Below, piece after piece: positions 46,799 to 59,707 of a stretch of DNA of 64,000 bases. Under the pieces are notes generated by a model. The model did no database searches. It saw only the letters and a program-made list of their open reading frames with translations, and was not told where the DNA came from. The stretch's first letter is position 1. Every line of letters begins with the position of its first letter. The translations under genes and the position numbers were made by a program. This DNA comes from Massariosphaeria phaeospora (lineage: Eukaryota; Ascomycota; Dothideomycetes; Pleosporales), in the NCBI GenBank assembly GCA_011032825.1, contig JAADJZ010000006.1, positions 992,001-1,056,000 on the forward strand, read 5' to 3'.

Positions 46799-48640
46799 CT
46801 ACTCCGCCGCTTCGTCGCTGTCATCATCGCCGTCGTCCTGGCCGGCCGTGATCGTAACGCGCTTCTTGGGCTCCGCCCACAGCTGCTGCAGCACCTTGTG
46901 CTTCTGCGTTTCGCGCAGCCCCTTCAAGAAGCCGTAGGTGCCCGACAAATCCACCAGCTGCTGCTCGAGCCCGAACGAGTTGGACTGCGCGCGCCGGATC
47001 AGCGGGCTGATGAGGTTGCGGCGCGCCTTGTCGAGCTGGTCCTTGACCGAGTGCAGGATCTGGATGTGGCTCTTCAGCTCCGACTTGTTGGCCAGCGTGC
47101 TGGCCCGGATGCTCTTCAGCAGCTTGAGGTTCTTCTCGTACTTTTTGATCTTGAGCTTATTGCCGATGGTGTTGCGCCACATGGACGCGAGGAACTCGTC
47201 TTTCTTGGTCGCGAGGCTGTCTTCTTCGCGGGCCACGGAACGGTGCAGGTTGTGGAACTGCCGGTCGACGCTTTCGAAGAGCATGAAGAGGGTGTCGGCC
47301 CGTATGAGTTCGGCGGATATGTTCTCTTCTAGCGTGGAGAGGAGCTGGTCGAATGTGCGCTGTAGTGTGGCTTTCGACCGTTGTTGTGCGGTCTGGCCGA
47401 TCACGTCGTTCACTAACTGCCCAACAGCCGTGACCTGGCCATTCTGCTCGAGCACACCAACTTTGCTAAGTGCGCCGTGGATGTTGACCAGTACTGTATC
47501 CAGCATGCCGACCTTGGGTCCTTGAATGCTCTGAAGCTCGCGCTTCGCCCACTCCATGCTGAGGAGGATGCTGTACATGATCAGGACCACCACGCAAAGG
47601 CGGGAAGCCAAAACTCACGAGTCCATGTCACCGTCGACATGCGTAAAGAAGCTAGTAATCTTCTCAGACAACAGCTTGAGACTGTCACCCAAATCATCCA
47701 GCTGATCTATGATGACCGTCGAGGCAGACATGTTTGACGCGCGCACGCTCATTCCGAGATCCTCAACTGCAATGCCAGCTTCGGCAAGCTCGCGCGACCG
47801 CGGTATTACATTCTCCGAGGCATACATCAGTGGCTCAAACTGCTTCGCCATGTTCGCGACATTGGCGACGTCCGGGATCAAATGTGAGCTCCAGGGTTGC
47901 AGTAGGATCCAGGAGAAAACAATGACAAGCACCGTGGAGACGATGTTGACTTTGGACCTCGTGAACATCTGCACACCGTTGGCGACTGTCGATAATGTGT
48001 CTTCAATGGGAGCTGTGCGAAACAGCGTCTCTCCCCGAACAGCAAATCGTACAACTGTGGGAATCAGTACTGATGCCAAGTGCTAAATGCAGAGCGGGTA
48101 CGCACATCCGTCCATGTTGCCCTGCGGTTCTTCGTGATGCGACAATGCCATATCTGCGCCTTGTTCCGCGCCCGCAGCAGCCTGCGGCTCCTCCAAGGGA
48201 CTCTGCATCCTCGACGCGATGTTCTCCTGCGGGAAATATCTCTGGTCCTGCTCCGACACGGGTTCGGGGCTTGTTCGCGGGGTGTGCTTGAGCGGCGATT
48301 CGGGGAGCGGGATGCGCGAGGGCGTGACGTCGCGGTCACTGCGGTCGAAGGGACTGGCGGCGGGCGACTTGGAGGGGCTCGCCCGCAGCGCGCTTTCACC
48401 GAGCAGCGACCGGCGGTACCACTGGTTGTTCGACTTCTGCCAGGCGGGCGGCGCCCACGGGCCGTCCGACTCGGCTTCCGACTCTTCGGCGTCGGGCGCG
48501 CTCCACCGCGACGAGTGCATGGCGGAGCGCCCGCTGTAGGCCGAGTGTGTGCTGCGCTCCGGGTCGAAGGCTTCGAGCGACGCGCTCAGCGAGGGGATGT
48601 CGTGGTCGTAGATGCTCCCGCGATCCATTCTCTCCATCAT
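46799..48640 (-). CDS. Conserved membrane-anchored coiled-coil protein, function unknown
   Basis: Exons complement(46799..47570, 47619..48054, 48106..48640) give about 580 aa. I do not recognise a named family. The first 180 residues are disordered and Ser/Pro/Glu-rich (opening DRGSIYDHDIPSLSASLEAF, later PPAWQKSNNQWYRRSLLGE). One clear membrane segment is near residues 215-235 (NIVSTVLVIVFSWILL). Then come mostly helical segments: MSASTVIIDQLDDLGDSLKL, the exon 3 opening SILLSMEWAKRELQSIQG, and long heptad-like stretches up to about residue 545 (NKLKIKKYEKNLKLLKSI, SHIQILHSVKDQLDKARRNL). The tail is acidic. This layout suggests a type II-like membrane protein with a cytosolic or lumenal coiled coil. 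It resembles uncharacterised proteins common in filamentous ascomycetes, which is an impression from memory. The three-exon model keeps one frame through both 48-50 nt introns. Confidence 0.8.
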
Positions 48641-49964
48641 AGCGTGGTTGCGTGGTTTCGTGGCCGCCGCGATCGAGCTGTCGAGCAGGTGGACTATCTA
48701 CGGCGGGGAGGCTGGGTATGCGGTCGGAGTCTAGAGTCGTAGTACCACAAGGGATGTGTGGAGGCTTTGCCGGCACATGGAGCAACCTTGTGATGTGAGA
48801 GCCCTATGAGACATTGGTGCCTGGCGACAGGGCAGAGTGAAAGTCGAGAGTGAAAGTCGGTCCAGGTCTGTGAGAGAGGCTCGAGACCCCTCACACCCCC
48901 AGTCGATCGACGTGTTTGCTGGCGCATCTCGCTGAGGACGTGCCGGCCAGTCGCAAGGTGGTGAAACGCGGAGGTTGGTCGCGCGGGGCGAGGCGATTGG
49001 GTCTGGTAAAACGGGGAGGCTGGACACCCCTGCCCTGTCCCTGTCGCCTTGAGTTGCAAGCGAGGGAAGCGTGGGAGCTTCCAAGTTGAGCAACGTACCG
49101 GTGATGGAGAGAGAGAGAGATGAATCGGGTACAGAGCGCAAGCGATTCAAAGTCTTACCCTTCTACTGATATGCTCGCTCTACGAAAGTCACTGGTTAGT
49201 GCCCGTCGTGACCATACGTTGCGGATGCCTTGTATCATGCTTTGCCTTCCAATATTAGGTTCACATAGACGCTTCGAAAAGCCGAGTGATCAGGATCTAC
49301 TGTCATCTTGCACATTTGGGAAACATGTAGAGGATCTATCTGAGCAGAATCCGATCTACGCTGTGTGGGTGATAGTGCCAGAGCTCGACAGAAGAATCAT
49401 AACAACGAGTGTATTGCTGAGTACATACATCATGTATCCAACGCTTTTATGGTGAAAAGGAGACATACCCAAATTCAAACCCGAAATGCCAGGATGACAA
49501 CATATATCATCATGGCAATGGGTGTAAGAAGAAAATAAGAAGGAGTGCTAGCGATAACAGTAACGCGAGGCAATCGTTCGGAGTTCGTAATGAGCGTGGG
49601 TAAATGTGAGTAGACATATGCGGCCGTCAATACAACGAGCTGAGAAAGAGGCGAGAAAATGCGAAAACGAAGATGGATCAGCGACTTGAACTGGAAGGAG
49701 TCGCGGCGTGATACCGGCGTCCCTGACTCCTCCGCGCGCAAAAGGGACGACTACGCTCTCGGCCTTGGTGAAGTCGAGCTAATAGTCATCACCCATGCCA
49801 GGCGTACATGGCCTGGCATATGCAACTGCGCAAGTTGCTGAATGGCTCAGTGGGGATAAACTCTGCTAACTTAGTCGATACTGCAATAGAACTGGTACGC
49901 TGTCTGCCGGGGAAGGCATCAAGCTTGATGGTGACACTCGGCGAGTCGACACTGATGGGACCAA
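48641..49964. other. Intergenic region, nothing recognised
   Basis: This is the upstream region of the membrane/coiled-coil gene and the 3' flank of the Argonaute gene. Short ORFs on both strands (49120..49455 is the longest on plus) have no family features. Confidence 0.45.
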
Positions 49965-52900
49965 CTAGAGGTAGTACATCGTCTCGGCCAGGTCCGGATG
50001 GACGTCTCGTTGCCACTCGGTGTTCGAGAATGCGACTGCGCCATCACCCTTGAGAACGCCGTGGAGATACGATCGGCCTCTCTCGCAGAGAATATCCGCA
50101 TAGTAGGCGGGCGGGCACACGCTGACGGCTCGGGTCGCTCGTGCAAACGTGTAGCAGAGGTTGTGTGTGAGCATTTGGAGTTGGTCGGCGCCAAGCTTGT
50201 TGTCGTCCTTCAGTACCACATAATGAGCAGGCTTCGAGGTACCTTGCAGACCTTGGTGAGCCAACAGGAAGAAGTCGAACAGCTTCTCGCCAGTGACGCC
50301 CCGATCGACAACGGTGCCGGGCTGGGGGTTACCAGTTTTCTGGTCACTGTCCTCGGCCTTTGTGGGGTAGAAGCGGGTGTGATGACGCTTGCCGACGACT
50401 ATGATTGAGATTTTCGGGTGTTTTGCAACGGCTCCGTAAAGCTTCTCAAACGCTTTGACGAACGCAGGGTACTCTGCTTGCATGACGATGGGATATTGCC
50501 CCTCCGAGACACCATCGCGATACACAATGACCTTGGTCGGAAGCCTGCCCTGGTTCCGTTTCTGCCAAAGACGGAGGCGTTCGATGATCATCTCCTCCAG
50601 CTCCGTCACCATCTCCTTTCTGCCTTCCTGAGTGCGCATGCTTGCAGGGTATTGGGCGAACTGCTGATCCACAGACGCGACGACACCCGCGATGCTGGGC
50701 GACGAATCTGCGCTTCCCGGAGAGGGGTGTGTGACGTCGATGCCGAAGACAATTGTCTGTGGATCAAGCGGTTTCAGCTTTTCGAGCTGGATGCTGTGAT
50801 TCACACCACCCAACTTCTGGTTAAATTTCAGTGCGACGTTCGCAAAGTATTGCACTTGACCTTTCTCTTTGGAGAACTTGCTGCCAATGTTGCATACGTT
50901 TGTAATACCATTCTTGATATCGCAGACGTATTTGACGCAATCATAGACGAGTGCGTTATCGTTTGGAAGGATTACAAACAGGAACTTAGGCTTCTGTTTG
51001 AACTGTCTAAGCGCCTGGTCGATGAGGCCTTGCAACTTCCTGATGTCCTTATTTTGGATGTCATTGAAAGTTAAGTTGACCACAGCGGGGTTCTGGACAG
51101 GTCCAGGATTCAACCCATATGTGCCCAGAGTCTTTCGGAACAGCTCCAGGTTTGCCTTGACGGCTGGGGGACCTCCGGGAATTGAGTCTCGACCGGAATT
51201 GATGACGAGGCAGTTCCATAATGGAAGAGGCTTCGCTACACGGAATGGGTTCATGCCGAGTTGGCGTGTGTCAAGGTTCCACGCGCCATTTGATGGCGTA
51301 CATGTTTGTGCCCTATATTGCAAGACAGGGGGTGGGAGAATCCGTCCATGGACTGTCAACAAGTTGGGGTTGACCTTGATACCGAACTTGGTCAAATGTG
51401 TGTTAAGCCCTTGGGAAACAGGGCTGATCTTGGTCACCTGCAGACCATCGCCCATGATTGACTCGGCATTCTCGAATGGCCGCCTGGCTGCGAACGTGAT
51501 CATTTTCCTCGTCTGGTCACCAAGTAGCAGACGTTTGGCTAACTGTCCCGGCAGTACGAAGCACAGTTCCGCAGGTATCCATTTCGGGGATTCCCGAGTA
51601 CCATAGTTGACCAAAGGCGCGGCCGGGCTGGCCAATGTGATGTTGTAAGATTGTTTGAAATATTGCTCGACGGTGACGTTGGCAGATTGGCCATTCGGCT
51701 TCGTCCAGTCGAACTTGACGGTCTGGCTGCTGGCTTTGAACGGCGAAAGATCACCGATGACGTGCACTTTGCGTTTCTTTAGGGGAGTGCCGTCCTTACC
51801 CTTTCTGACTTTCCCTTTGTCGTCGGCTCGTTCTGGGAGGTAGTTCGTCTCGAAGCGCAATTTCCGCACGAAAGCATTGAGCTTACGGTGCTGGTCGGGG
51901 GTTTGGGGCGGACCACCAAGCTCCCTCAGTAGATTCATCAGAGGTCCAGGTTTGTAGAAAGCCCCTGTGGCGACGTTGATGTTGACAATGATTCTGCTCA
52001 CGCTAGTCCGGACACTGGAGAAGTATCCACGAAGGGCCTGCAGACCGGACCCAAGATCACAGACCTGGTGCTGTGGACCACCAAAGGGGTAATATCTATT
52101 GCCACTGGCCGTGGCGATGTTGGGGTCAGTGCTGGGTCCTTGCGCAAGGACAATATTCAAAGCTTGAATGGTCTCGAGCTTCAATGGGTACGTGGACGTG
52201 GACGTGGTGAGATCACTCATCAATTCCTGAACCGAGACTGTGCCCTCGAGCTCCTCGACTAGCAGTGAGAAAGTGTTTCGTGTGCGTGCTGCAACGCGGT
52301 TTGGGGTATCATCCGCAGCTGCGGGAGGTAGTTTCTCACCGTCGGCCGGGAACCACTCGATATCGAATTTTCGCCGCTCACCTCCAAGTGCCACTTTCTT
52401 TGTCGAGATTATGACTTGGGCCCAGTCGCTAGCGGCAACTACGTCGGAAAACGGCGAAGTTTCCAGCAACAGTTGGATTAAACGCTTCTTTTTCGGTTTG
52501 GGCAACTCTGTAGCCCCTTGAACAGTGACACTATACCGATATAGAACGGTGTCTTTGCCCGTACTCTTCAGATCGAAGTAATTGGCCCACAGGACAATAG
52601 GTCGACCATTCGTCCCGTAACCGGGGCGGCGAGGCAGCTGGGCTTCGAGAGAGGTACCGGCGAAGGCAGCCGAGAGATCTTTGACTGTCTCGTTCTCGAT
52701 TTTGGTAACTTGTGCGTCAGGCGGGGGAAATTTCCCATCACTGCGTAGCTATATCAGCAGGTTGCAATGATGAAGGCGTGAATTCAGCTCACCCGTAGAT
52801 CCTCGATAACCCACCGTGTCCTCCACGAAAGCCGCCACCGCCGCCTCCACGGTCAAAACCACCACGGCCGCCTCTGAAACCGCCGCTATCGCCTCCACGG

Positions 52901-53001
52901 TCAGAACCACCGCGGCCGCCTCGAAAACCGCCGCCATCGCCTCTGAACCCACCACCGTCACCTCTTCCTCGTCCGCCACGTCCACGGCCGCGGTCGGCCA
53001 T
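49965..53001 (-). CDS. Argonaute (QDE-2-like) small-RNA effector
   Basis: Exons complement(49965..52740, 52793..53001) give about 994 aa. Argonaute binds small RNAs and silences matching transcripts. The first 70 residues are a Gly/Arg-rich repeat (GGGFRGG-type units), a form often methylated or RNA-binding. The intron joins this to YGDGKFPPPDAQVTKIENE, the usual start of the N domain. Linker and PAZ follow (GLQALRGYFSSVR, QYFKQSYNITL, PKWIPAELCFVLPGQ), then MID (YDCVKYVCDIKNGITNVC) and PIWI. Slicer residues appear complete: Asp in FGIDVTHPSPGSADSS (about 738), a Glu finger in TQEGRKEMV, Asp in YRDGVSEGQY (about 811), and Asp in PAYYADILCERGRSYL (about 951). This is a DEDD tetrad. The protein ends with a hydrophobic YYL, as Argonautes typically do. 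Catalytic slicing is therefore expected but not shown. Confidence 0.95.
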
Positions 53002-54664
53002 GATCTGGAATAAGACTTGGGCAAGTTTTTGTTCTAGTAGATATTAGACACTGCTGAAGATCGGTGAAAATCAGGAACGATGTGACGAGCATGGTATCCG
53101 ACCAAGTCTAAGACGGATGGGCTGCGGAGGCAAGCAGGACGTATAGATAACAACCGGTGTCCACTTACAAGGCAGCAGACTTGTATGCTTGAAGTAAATA
53201 GCGAACGGGTTGTAGTAATGTATAACTATGATGACAAGGGGTAAGTGTGCATCAAACGATAGTCGGAGTAGAGACATGAATCGAGTGTGAAGAGGTGAGA
53301 AATGAGGTGGGGGAATGCTGTGGTTTTGTGCCTTAGGAAGCGCGGTGCGCTAACTTCGTCGCGGCTTCGGGTAGTCACGTTAAAACAAGGATGTCGCGTT
53401 TGAGGCGGTGTGCGGGGCAAAAACGCAGTAGCGATCTTCGATGAGACAACAAAACTCCAGGTTGACAGGAAGCAGGAGGACTTGAGCGGGGATCTATGAC
53501 GGTACTTTAGTAATCATTGAGTTCCCGCACCCACCCTTCAAGACTCAGTCCGGGGTCTCAAAGGACAGCTGCGTCACACATGTCCATGGCTGGGTCCAGT
53601 ACTGTCAAAGAACCTCTGACTCGCCAATACATTCACGGGCCACCCGACGCAGTTGTCGTGTTGCTGTCAGATTGATTGTCTTCTTCAAAGTTCTGCCTGG
53701 TGTGTAACACTGTCTCACCTGGAATTGGACGAGACAGTGGGGCTCCGTTCTTTAGGCTTCTGCTGGTTTCGGGCGACGACCTCAGCCTTGTTTCTATCGT
53801 AGGCACAGACCAATGATAGCATGGCCTTCTGGTCTCCGCGTCGACCGGCGGTTGACGTAAATGAATGAGAGGCGAATTCCGGTGAGCTGGCGGAGTTGAC
53901 TTGGACTGTTCGACGACACGGACTCGTCGTCGAAGTCGTAAATTGTTTGCTGGATATGTCGCTTGCATAGTAGTAACACCGCCATGCACCATACCGTCTG
54001 GTCCCGACCTCGGGAAGGTGCTCAGTGAGTCAGGGTGACTATTCGACAACGCAGCCTGGCAAGGTGTGAATACGGGGATGATATCTTGATGTCAACATGA
54101 GTTGTGTTACGGAGTACCACGGTCGGATACACCGGACTCGGTCTTCGCATCAAGCTTTGGCCCTGGGGTTTCTTGGATAGACAGAATTGTGATGAGTGTC
54201 TAAGCAAATGTAGCGGAGTAATCTCGCACATGACGCCTTGACAGCTTGACTCTACGGTAGAGCACGAGCACAAGATACCACACAGCGGCCGCCGAAAAGG
54301 TAGGTTATGCTCATCGTGGCGGCCTGCCGAAATCTTCAATAGTCTATTCGACGGGTGAAGGGTGAGGTCGCGCACTCTGCATGCCCGGCCCGAGGTCATC
54401 TATCATCGGTTCCGTGATCGGAGAGCTACCTTTACACTGATGAAGCTGCAAACTTCGATATTGGCCAAGCGCTAGTAGGGCACCCGCCAAATCATTGGTG
54501 GATGGAGACAGAACCGAGTGACGTCAAGCGTTTGATTGGAGTAAAGAACAACCCCCCCTGCTAGCGTATTATCAATCATGTCCGCTTATACGGTAAAACA
54601 CTAGTTTTCGAATCGCTTGTTTGAAGTTCGATTTCCCATCAGTTTGCTCCTACACCCATCGACC
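53002..54664. other. Divergent region between Argonaute and uS7m genes
   Basis: No gene is recognised in this 1.7 kb stretch. The longest ORFs (53633..54049 and 54022..54399, both minus) have no domain or start context and are treated as chance. Both promoters should lie here. Confidence 0.45.
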
Positions 54665-55804
54665 ATGCCTCCTCGACTCAGCCCCTTCACAGTCGCCCGT
54701 TCAATTCCGTACCGGTCGAGAGTCCAGTCTCAATGCCTGCCTCGACCTTTTGCGAAGCCGGCCCTGCCGCAGTTCCGCCCATATTCTGACTCCAAAGACC
54801 CACCCGCTGCCGATAACTCGAAACGGTTCGACACAAAACCGCTCCCCCATGTCAGCGAGGAAGCAGCCAAGACGGCGGAAATCATGGGTGAACAGGGTCC
54901 GGACATAGGAAAAGGAACCCCAGTCGAAGAGGTAGGACAGTTTCTGCGCGCTTTCAGGAGTCAGGTACTAATAGCTCTCAGGCTGTGAAGGGAGACAAGG
55001 CCACACAGGAGAAGTTGCCCAAAGTCATGCAGGACGCGATCAAAGCGAAACCGAACAACTCAGCGCCCAAGGGCTCGCGCTCATACTCCACGACAACCAC
55101 ATCAATGACCGACGGTGGTGGATTAGACCTGGGTCTCGTAGACTTCAATACACCAACAAAGATGCCCGAGATACCTGGCTTGAAGTTCGAGATGCCTTCA
55201 CTGCCCCTCCCCAAGGACGGACATCTCAAGCACCGGTATGATGCTGTGATTGACCAGGTCACCAATCTGCTCATGCGACACGGCCAGAAAAGTGTTGCGC
55301 AGCGTGTAGGTACTCTACTTGAAGGCCAGCTAGGATGTAGTAGTACTAACTTTGCGCCCGCAGAACATGTCACTGATACTTCAGCATTTGCGCACCTCAC
55401 AAATCCCTACCATTAACCCAGCACGACCACTCATCCCCGGCGCGCCGCCGCCGTCTCACCTTCCCCTCAACCCCATACTCTACCTCACACTTGCCATAGA
55501 CTCTGTTGCTCCACTCGTCAGGATTCGAAGTCAACGAGGTGCTGCTGGTGGTGGCGTTGCGTTACAAATTCCAGTCCCACTCGGACAGCGGCAACGGCGG
55601 CGGACAGCGGTGGATTGGATTCTCAATGCGGCGTCCAAAAAAAGGAATAACAAAGGAAGTGGAAAGGGCGGTTTTGCGCAGCGGATTGCTGAAGAGATGG
55701 TGGCCGTTGTGGAAGGCCGTAGCGGAGTTTGGGACCGACGGAACGGAGTACACAAGTTGGGTGTGTCGGCACGGGCAAACGTTGTACTTCCGAAGAGGAG
55801 GTAG
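54665..55804 (+). CDS. RSM7: Mitochondrial small-subunit ribosomal protein uS7m
   Basis: Exons 54665..54931, 54982..55305 and 55364..55804 give about 343 aa. uS7m organises the 3' domain of mitochondrial 15S rRNA. The first 45 residues are Arg/Ser/Pro-rich with few acids, a probable targeting peptide ending near RPYSDS. Exon 2 holds the conserved KHRYDAVIDQVTNLLMRHGQKSVAQR. It splices to NMSLILQHLRTSQIP, then LAIDSVAPLVRIRSQRGAAG, GGGVALQIPVPLGQRQRRRTAV and WILNAASKKR, the S7 signature region. Adding the Arg codon at the exon 2 end (AQR) to NMSLIL restores the uninterrupted S7 fold. Introns of 50 and 58 nt have clear ACTAAT/ACTAAC branch sites. Confidence 0.94.
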
Positions 55805-56861
55805 AGATGCAGGCCCGGGCCAAAGTTTTAAACAGGAAGAACTATGACTTCAATATTGTCCGTATTCTCAAGTTACCAAGTGGCCTCCCAAAAATACAGA
55901 GGTATGAACCTTGACCCTCGTCAAAGCAGACTTTCTCCAGTGCCCAGAAGTTATGTTTTCCTCGTCATGGGACACGTGTTCGTGTATCTACAGTGTGTTT
56001 ACCGTTTGCCGGCTCAGTCATGTCGCTTCGCTGTGCCCACTTGCACCGCATACCCAAGTGACGCCATTATCATGTGATTGTGACAAGCGCCGAGAGGATG
56101 TGGACAACAGCCAACAGCGCATGGCCGCGCGCAAGGGTGGGTAAACGCATTAGTTGTGCAAACAATCGCACAGTAGGCTGTAGTCTGCTGCATATAGCCA
56201 GATGCTCTGGGTGTCAAACTCGAGTCTGCCGCGTGGCCGTGTCAAAGACGGTTCCGCCGCCAAGGTGCGCCGAGCCAGCTAAACTGACAATCGCCCATTG
56301 CAGCTGGCTGTCCTAAACCCCTCAACTACTAGAGCGACCACGAGCATCTTCCTTTTCCGCGCTTACTGCTCCTGAGATTCTACCTTCGTCATAGCAACCA
56401 CTCTTCCTTATGTCGTCTGCATGTACCTCTGTCTTTGGGAACAACCTGTTCTCCGACAGCGGCTAGCAGCGCACTTTGCTCGACCAGCACTCACTTCCAC
56501 CGCAATCTATCCAATTACTACCCCGCCGAAACCATCGCTTCTCGCAGTATTCGACCATCGCACGTGCGCTCAATTGGATACGGTCCTTGGCTTCACTGTC
56601 CGTTGACAGCCCCCCAGTGATGCCATAACCTTGACCCGTCGAGCTAGGTACCGTCCCGAGTATAGGTACCACACGACCAACACCAACCACTTCAGGCAGC
56701 CAGCTGTCTCGCTATTGCAACTCTCAACGACCGATCGTACCCTGTCATCGATTACTAGTCCTACCACGTCAACACTGCATTTGCTACCCCATAAACACGA
56801 CTACGGCACCCTCACCCACCACCCTCACCCGCCACCCCGAATCCCCACACTCACCGCAGCC
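55805..56861. other. Intergenic region, promoter of the USP-domain gene
   Basis: No gene is recognised. The last 450 bases are C/T-rich and likely hold the 5' UTR of the downstream gene. An in-frame upstream extension (from 56631) exists, but its composition is UTR-like. Confidence 0.45.
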
Positions 56862-58999
56862 ATGTCGCTAGAATCCGCGCTCGACGAGGAGATGAGGGAG
56901 GTGATGGCGTTGTTGGAAGGGAAGCAGGCGCAACCGCGTCCGGCTCGTCCGGAGAGCCCACACGTCGCCCAACGCGCGCAAAGTCCTGCTACAGCTGCCT
57001 CTCCAGTGCGAAGCATGCTCGATATTGGCCCGACGTCTGCTCGCCACTCCTCGATTGCCGGCACAGGTGTCGGAGTAACTAGCCCAACTAGCTATGGCAG
57101 CATGCTTGGCCCTAGCTCCCCACGCGGGGTGCGAAATACCAGTCGTGGTCCCATGCCTACTTCTCCACCGCCTTCGGGACGTAGTCTCGCGAACCCGTCC
57201 ACGAACCCTGTATCCGCATACCAATTTGACATGCTCCCTACCATCGAAGCACATTCCATGCCCAAGCGCGTCACGCAGGGTGGCAAGAAAAACAAGCAGC
57301 GCGCCATGTCGTCAGTGTATGGGGAAGCGTCTGACGTGCTCGGCCCAACGAGGGATCGCGAGCGCCACAACTCTTTCGGTGGGCTACTAGGGAAACCGTC
57401 TGTCTCACCCGCGCCCGGCAGATCTGCGTCGCCAGGCGGACGGAAGCTCAATAACAACTCACTGAATTTGAAGGCCGATCCGAACAAATTCGTGACTGAC
57501 TCGGGGAGAGTGATTGATATGCAGAATGCCTATCGCAGATTGTCTGACGCTGCACTGCTTCGATCGGGTGGCAAGCTTTCGTCACTGCCCACTCGCAAGG
57601 GCTCAGATCCGTTGCGAGGGGAGTCTCTCGCACCCGGTGGAGGCGTACGACTAGCCACGGACGACTTCGGGGATGAGGAGGCCGCTTTGGAGTCCAGCGA
57701 GGATGATTCGGACGCAAGCTCAGATGGCGAGACGTGGGGAGCGCGCAAGAGGAGGGGAAGAAGACGCACGAGACGAAATGATGGCACAGAAAAGCTTGGA
57801 GATGACCGAAAACCAGTGAAGAGCTTGCTGGCTGCGGCTGAAGAAGAACGTAAGTGGTGCTGTTCGATTCAATTCTGGAGGATGCTAAATACCCCACAGG
57901 CAAAGACGTCTCCTCCATCTACCCCGTGCGATCGCTACTCGAACCCGCCATTTCCGTCACCGGCCCGAATGGCGAAAAGATGGGCAGCAAGAAGTCAGGA
58001 GTACATCCACACACCAACTTCGATCAGGGCGGCTCAGGATTATCCACACCATTCAGTTCCGACACGGAAGCTGACCTGTCAGAGATCAAATCGGCACAAC
58101 AACTGGCTATGAACATCTCGGCTATCCAATCAACTCCTGAGGCGCACCGCTGTGTACGACAGGTCATTCGTGGCAAGTATCACCAATTTCAAGACGAAGC
58201 GGAAAGCGGCCTACGACGACAGCGTGTCTATCTTGTAGCCACAGATCTTAGCGAAGAGGCCGCCTATGCTCTAGAATGGACTATTGGCACAGTCTTGCGA
58301 GATGGCGATACTCTACTTGCCGTGTATGCTGTTGATGAAGAAACTGGCGTTGGTGGCGCAGAGGGGTCAGGAGTAGGCACGAACGGAGGCACCACAGCTC
58401 AACAAGAGAGTGATTCGCTAATGAAAACGCTTTCGAACACGAAAGGTCTGTCAAACGAAGGGCCGGGACCGTCACCCCTATCGAACAGCTCATTAGCTTC
58501 CGAAGCCGATGTGAATACAATGGGAAAAGCAGAGAAAGCAAGATACCAGGCCGCCTTGGAAGTATCCGATCGATGCATTAAGTTGCTTAGGAGGACTCGC
58601 CTCCAAGTTCGAATTGTGGTGGAAGTCTTCCACTGCAAGAGCCCGAAGCACATGATCACAGAAGTGGTAAGCACGGCACATCCCCATGAATCGTGAGATG
58701 CTGACAGTTTTCGACAGATCGATTTCCTTGAGCCAACCCTGGTTATTCTTGGTTCTAGAGGTAGAAATGCACTGAAAGGGTACTTCCCGCTTTTGTTCTT
58801 TATGTTTCGTAAATTCTGACTGTCTCATAGTGTTTTACTGGGCTCTTTCAGCAACTACCTAGTAACCAAATCGTCCGTTCCCGTTATGGTCGCCCGGAAA
58901 CGGCTTCGGAAACACAGCAAATATAAACGAAAGAACCTTCGAATGTCCAATGTGCTTACCAACCCTAGTGGAAAGTTGGCGAACGCAAAAATCGACTGA
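56862..58999 (+). CDS. Universal stress protein (UspA) domain protein
   Basis: Exons 56862..57849, 57900..58666, 58718..58779 and 58831..58999 give about 661 aa. The first 330 residues are Ser/Pro/Gly-rich and disordered, with a basic patch (RKRRGRRRTRR). A single Usp domain lies at about residues 440-620: RRQRVYLVATDLSEEAAYALEW, GDTLLAVYAVDEE, then an inserted low-complexity loop of about 70 residues, ALEVSDRCIKLL, VRIVVEVFHC, and the ATP-binding motif G-x2-G-x9-G-S formed across the exon 3/4 junction (GSRGRNALKGVLLGS). The domain closes with SFSNYLVTKSSVPVMVARKR. The intact G-x2-G-x9-G(S/T) argues for nucleotide binding. The biological role in fungi is not established. The 62-nt exon 3 is needed to complete the nucleotide motif. 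Confidence 0.9.
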
Positions 59000-59707
59000 G
59001 TCGATTACTTGGATATTTGTCACGGTGTTTCACGGTCTAATTATTGGTGTGGCTGTTACGGGTTCGAAGGTATCTCGCAAGTATGAACTAGAACTTGCGA
59101 AACAGAACTAGTTTGGCGATTAACGAGCAGTGTCCTTGGCTTGCTTTGGTTTAACCCGTTTCTTTCGCCTGTCCATCGTGTCATTTGTCCGTCTATACTT
59201 AGACTCCACTCTCTTGCAAGATCTGCTTCAGATCATGAACGCCATGAAGTGTTTCTGCCATTTCCTTTTTCGCTCCTCTCAGATAGCAGCTAGTCGCTCT
59301 ACCACAATTCACGACCCATACTCTTTGCTCCTCCTCGCTAAAGGGTAATTTGCGTTCCCTGCGATTGGTGGTTATATCGTGCGTTATCACGAACTTATTT
59401 CGTGTGTTCAAGACAACTTGCTCTTCCCGGCGCAACTTGTGTATGAACACGCTGGCAACTTCCCACGTATCCGGTACACTTCTCAGCCCTCACCATCCCA
59501 GCATGCTCGACACACGAGTGGCGTAGAAAGGCCATGCTCGGATCAACCTTATCCAGGAGTAGGTATGTGGTACGACCATACCGTATCCTTGAAAGGGCGT
59601 CTGGTTACATTTTTAGCAGGCCGACTGGTGTACCTTTGGTCGTTTAGTTTTGATTTTGACTACTACTCTTTCTACAGGTCGATTCTCTTGAACCTAATTA
59701 CATTGTT
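59000..59707. other. Intergenic region, nothing recognised
   Basis: This is the 3' flank of the USP gene and the upstream region of the HET-domain gene. Short ORFs have no family features, and no repeat or RNA gene was seen. Confidence 0.45.

Noticed and set aside
52816..53013. Ala/Thr/Ser-rich plus-strand ORF
   Set aside because: Reverse complement of the Gly/Arg repeat in Argonaute exon 1.
59040..59110. GGTTCGAA sequence resembling a tRNA B box
   Set aside because: No matching A box, no acceptor-stem complementarity and no CC after the box, so not a tRNA.
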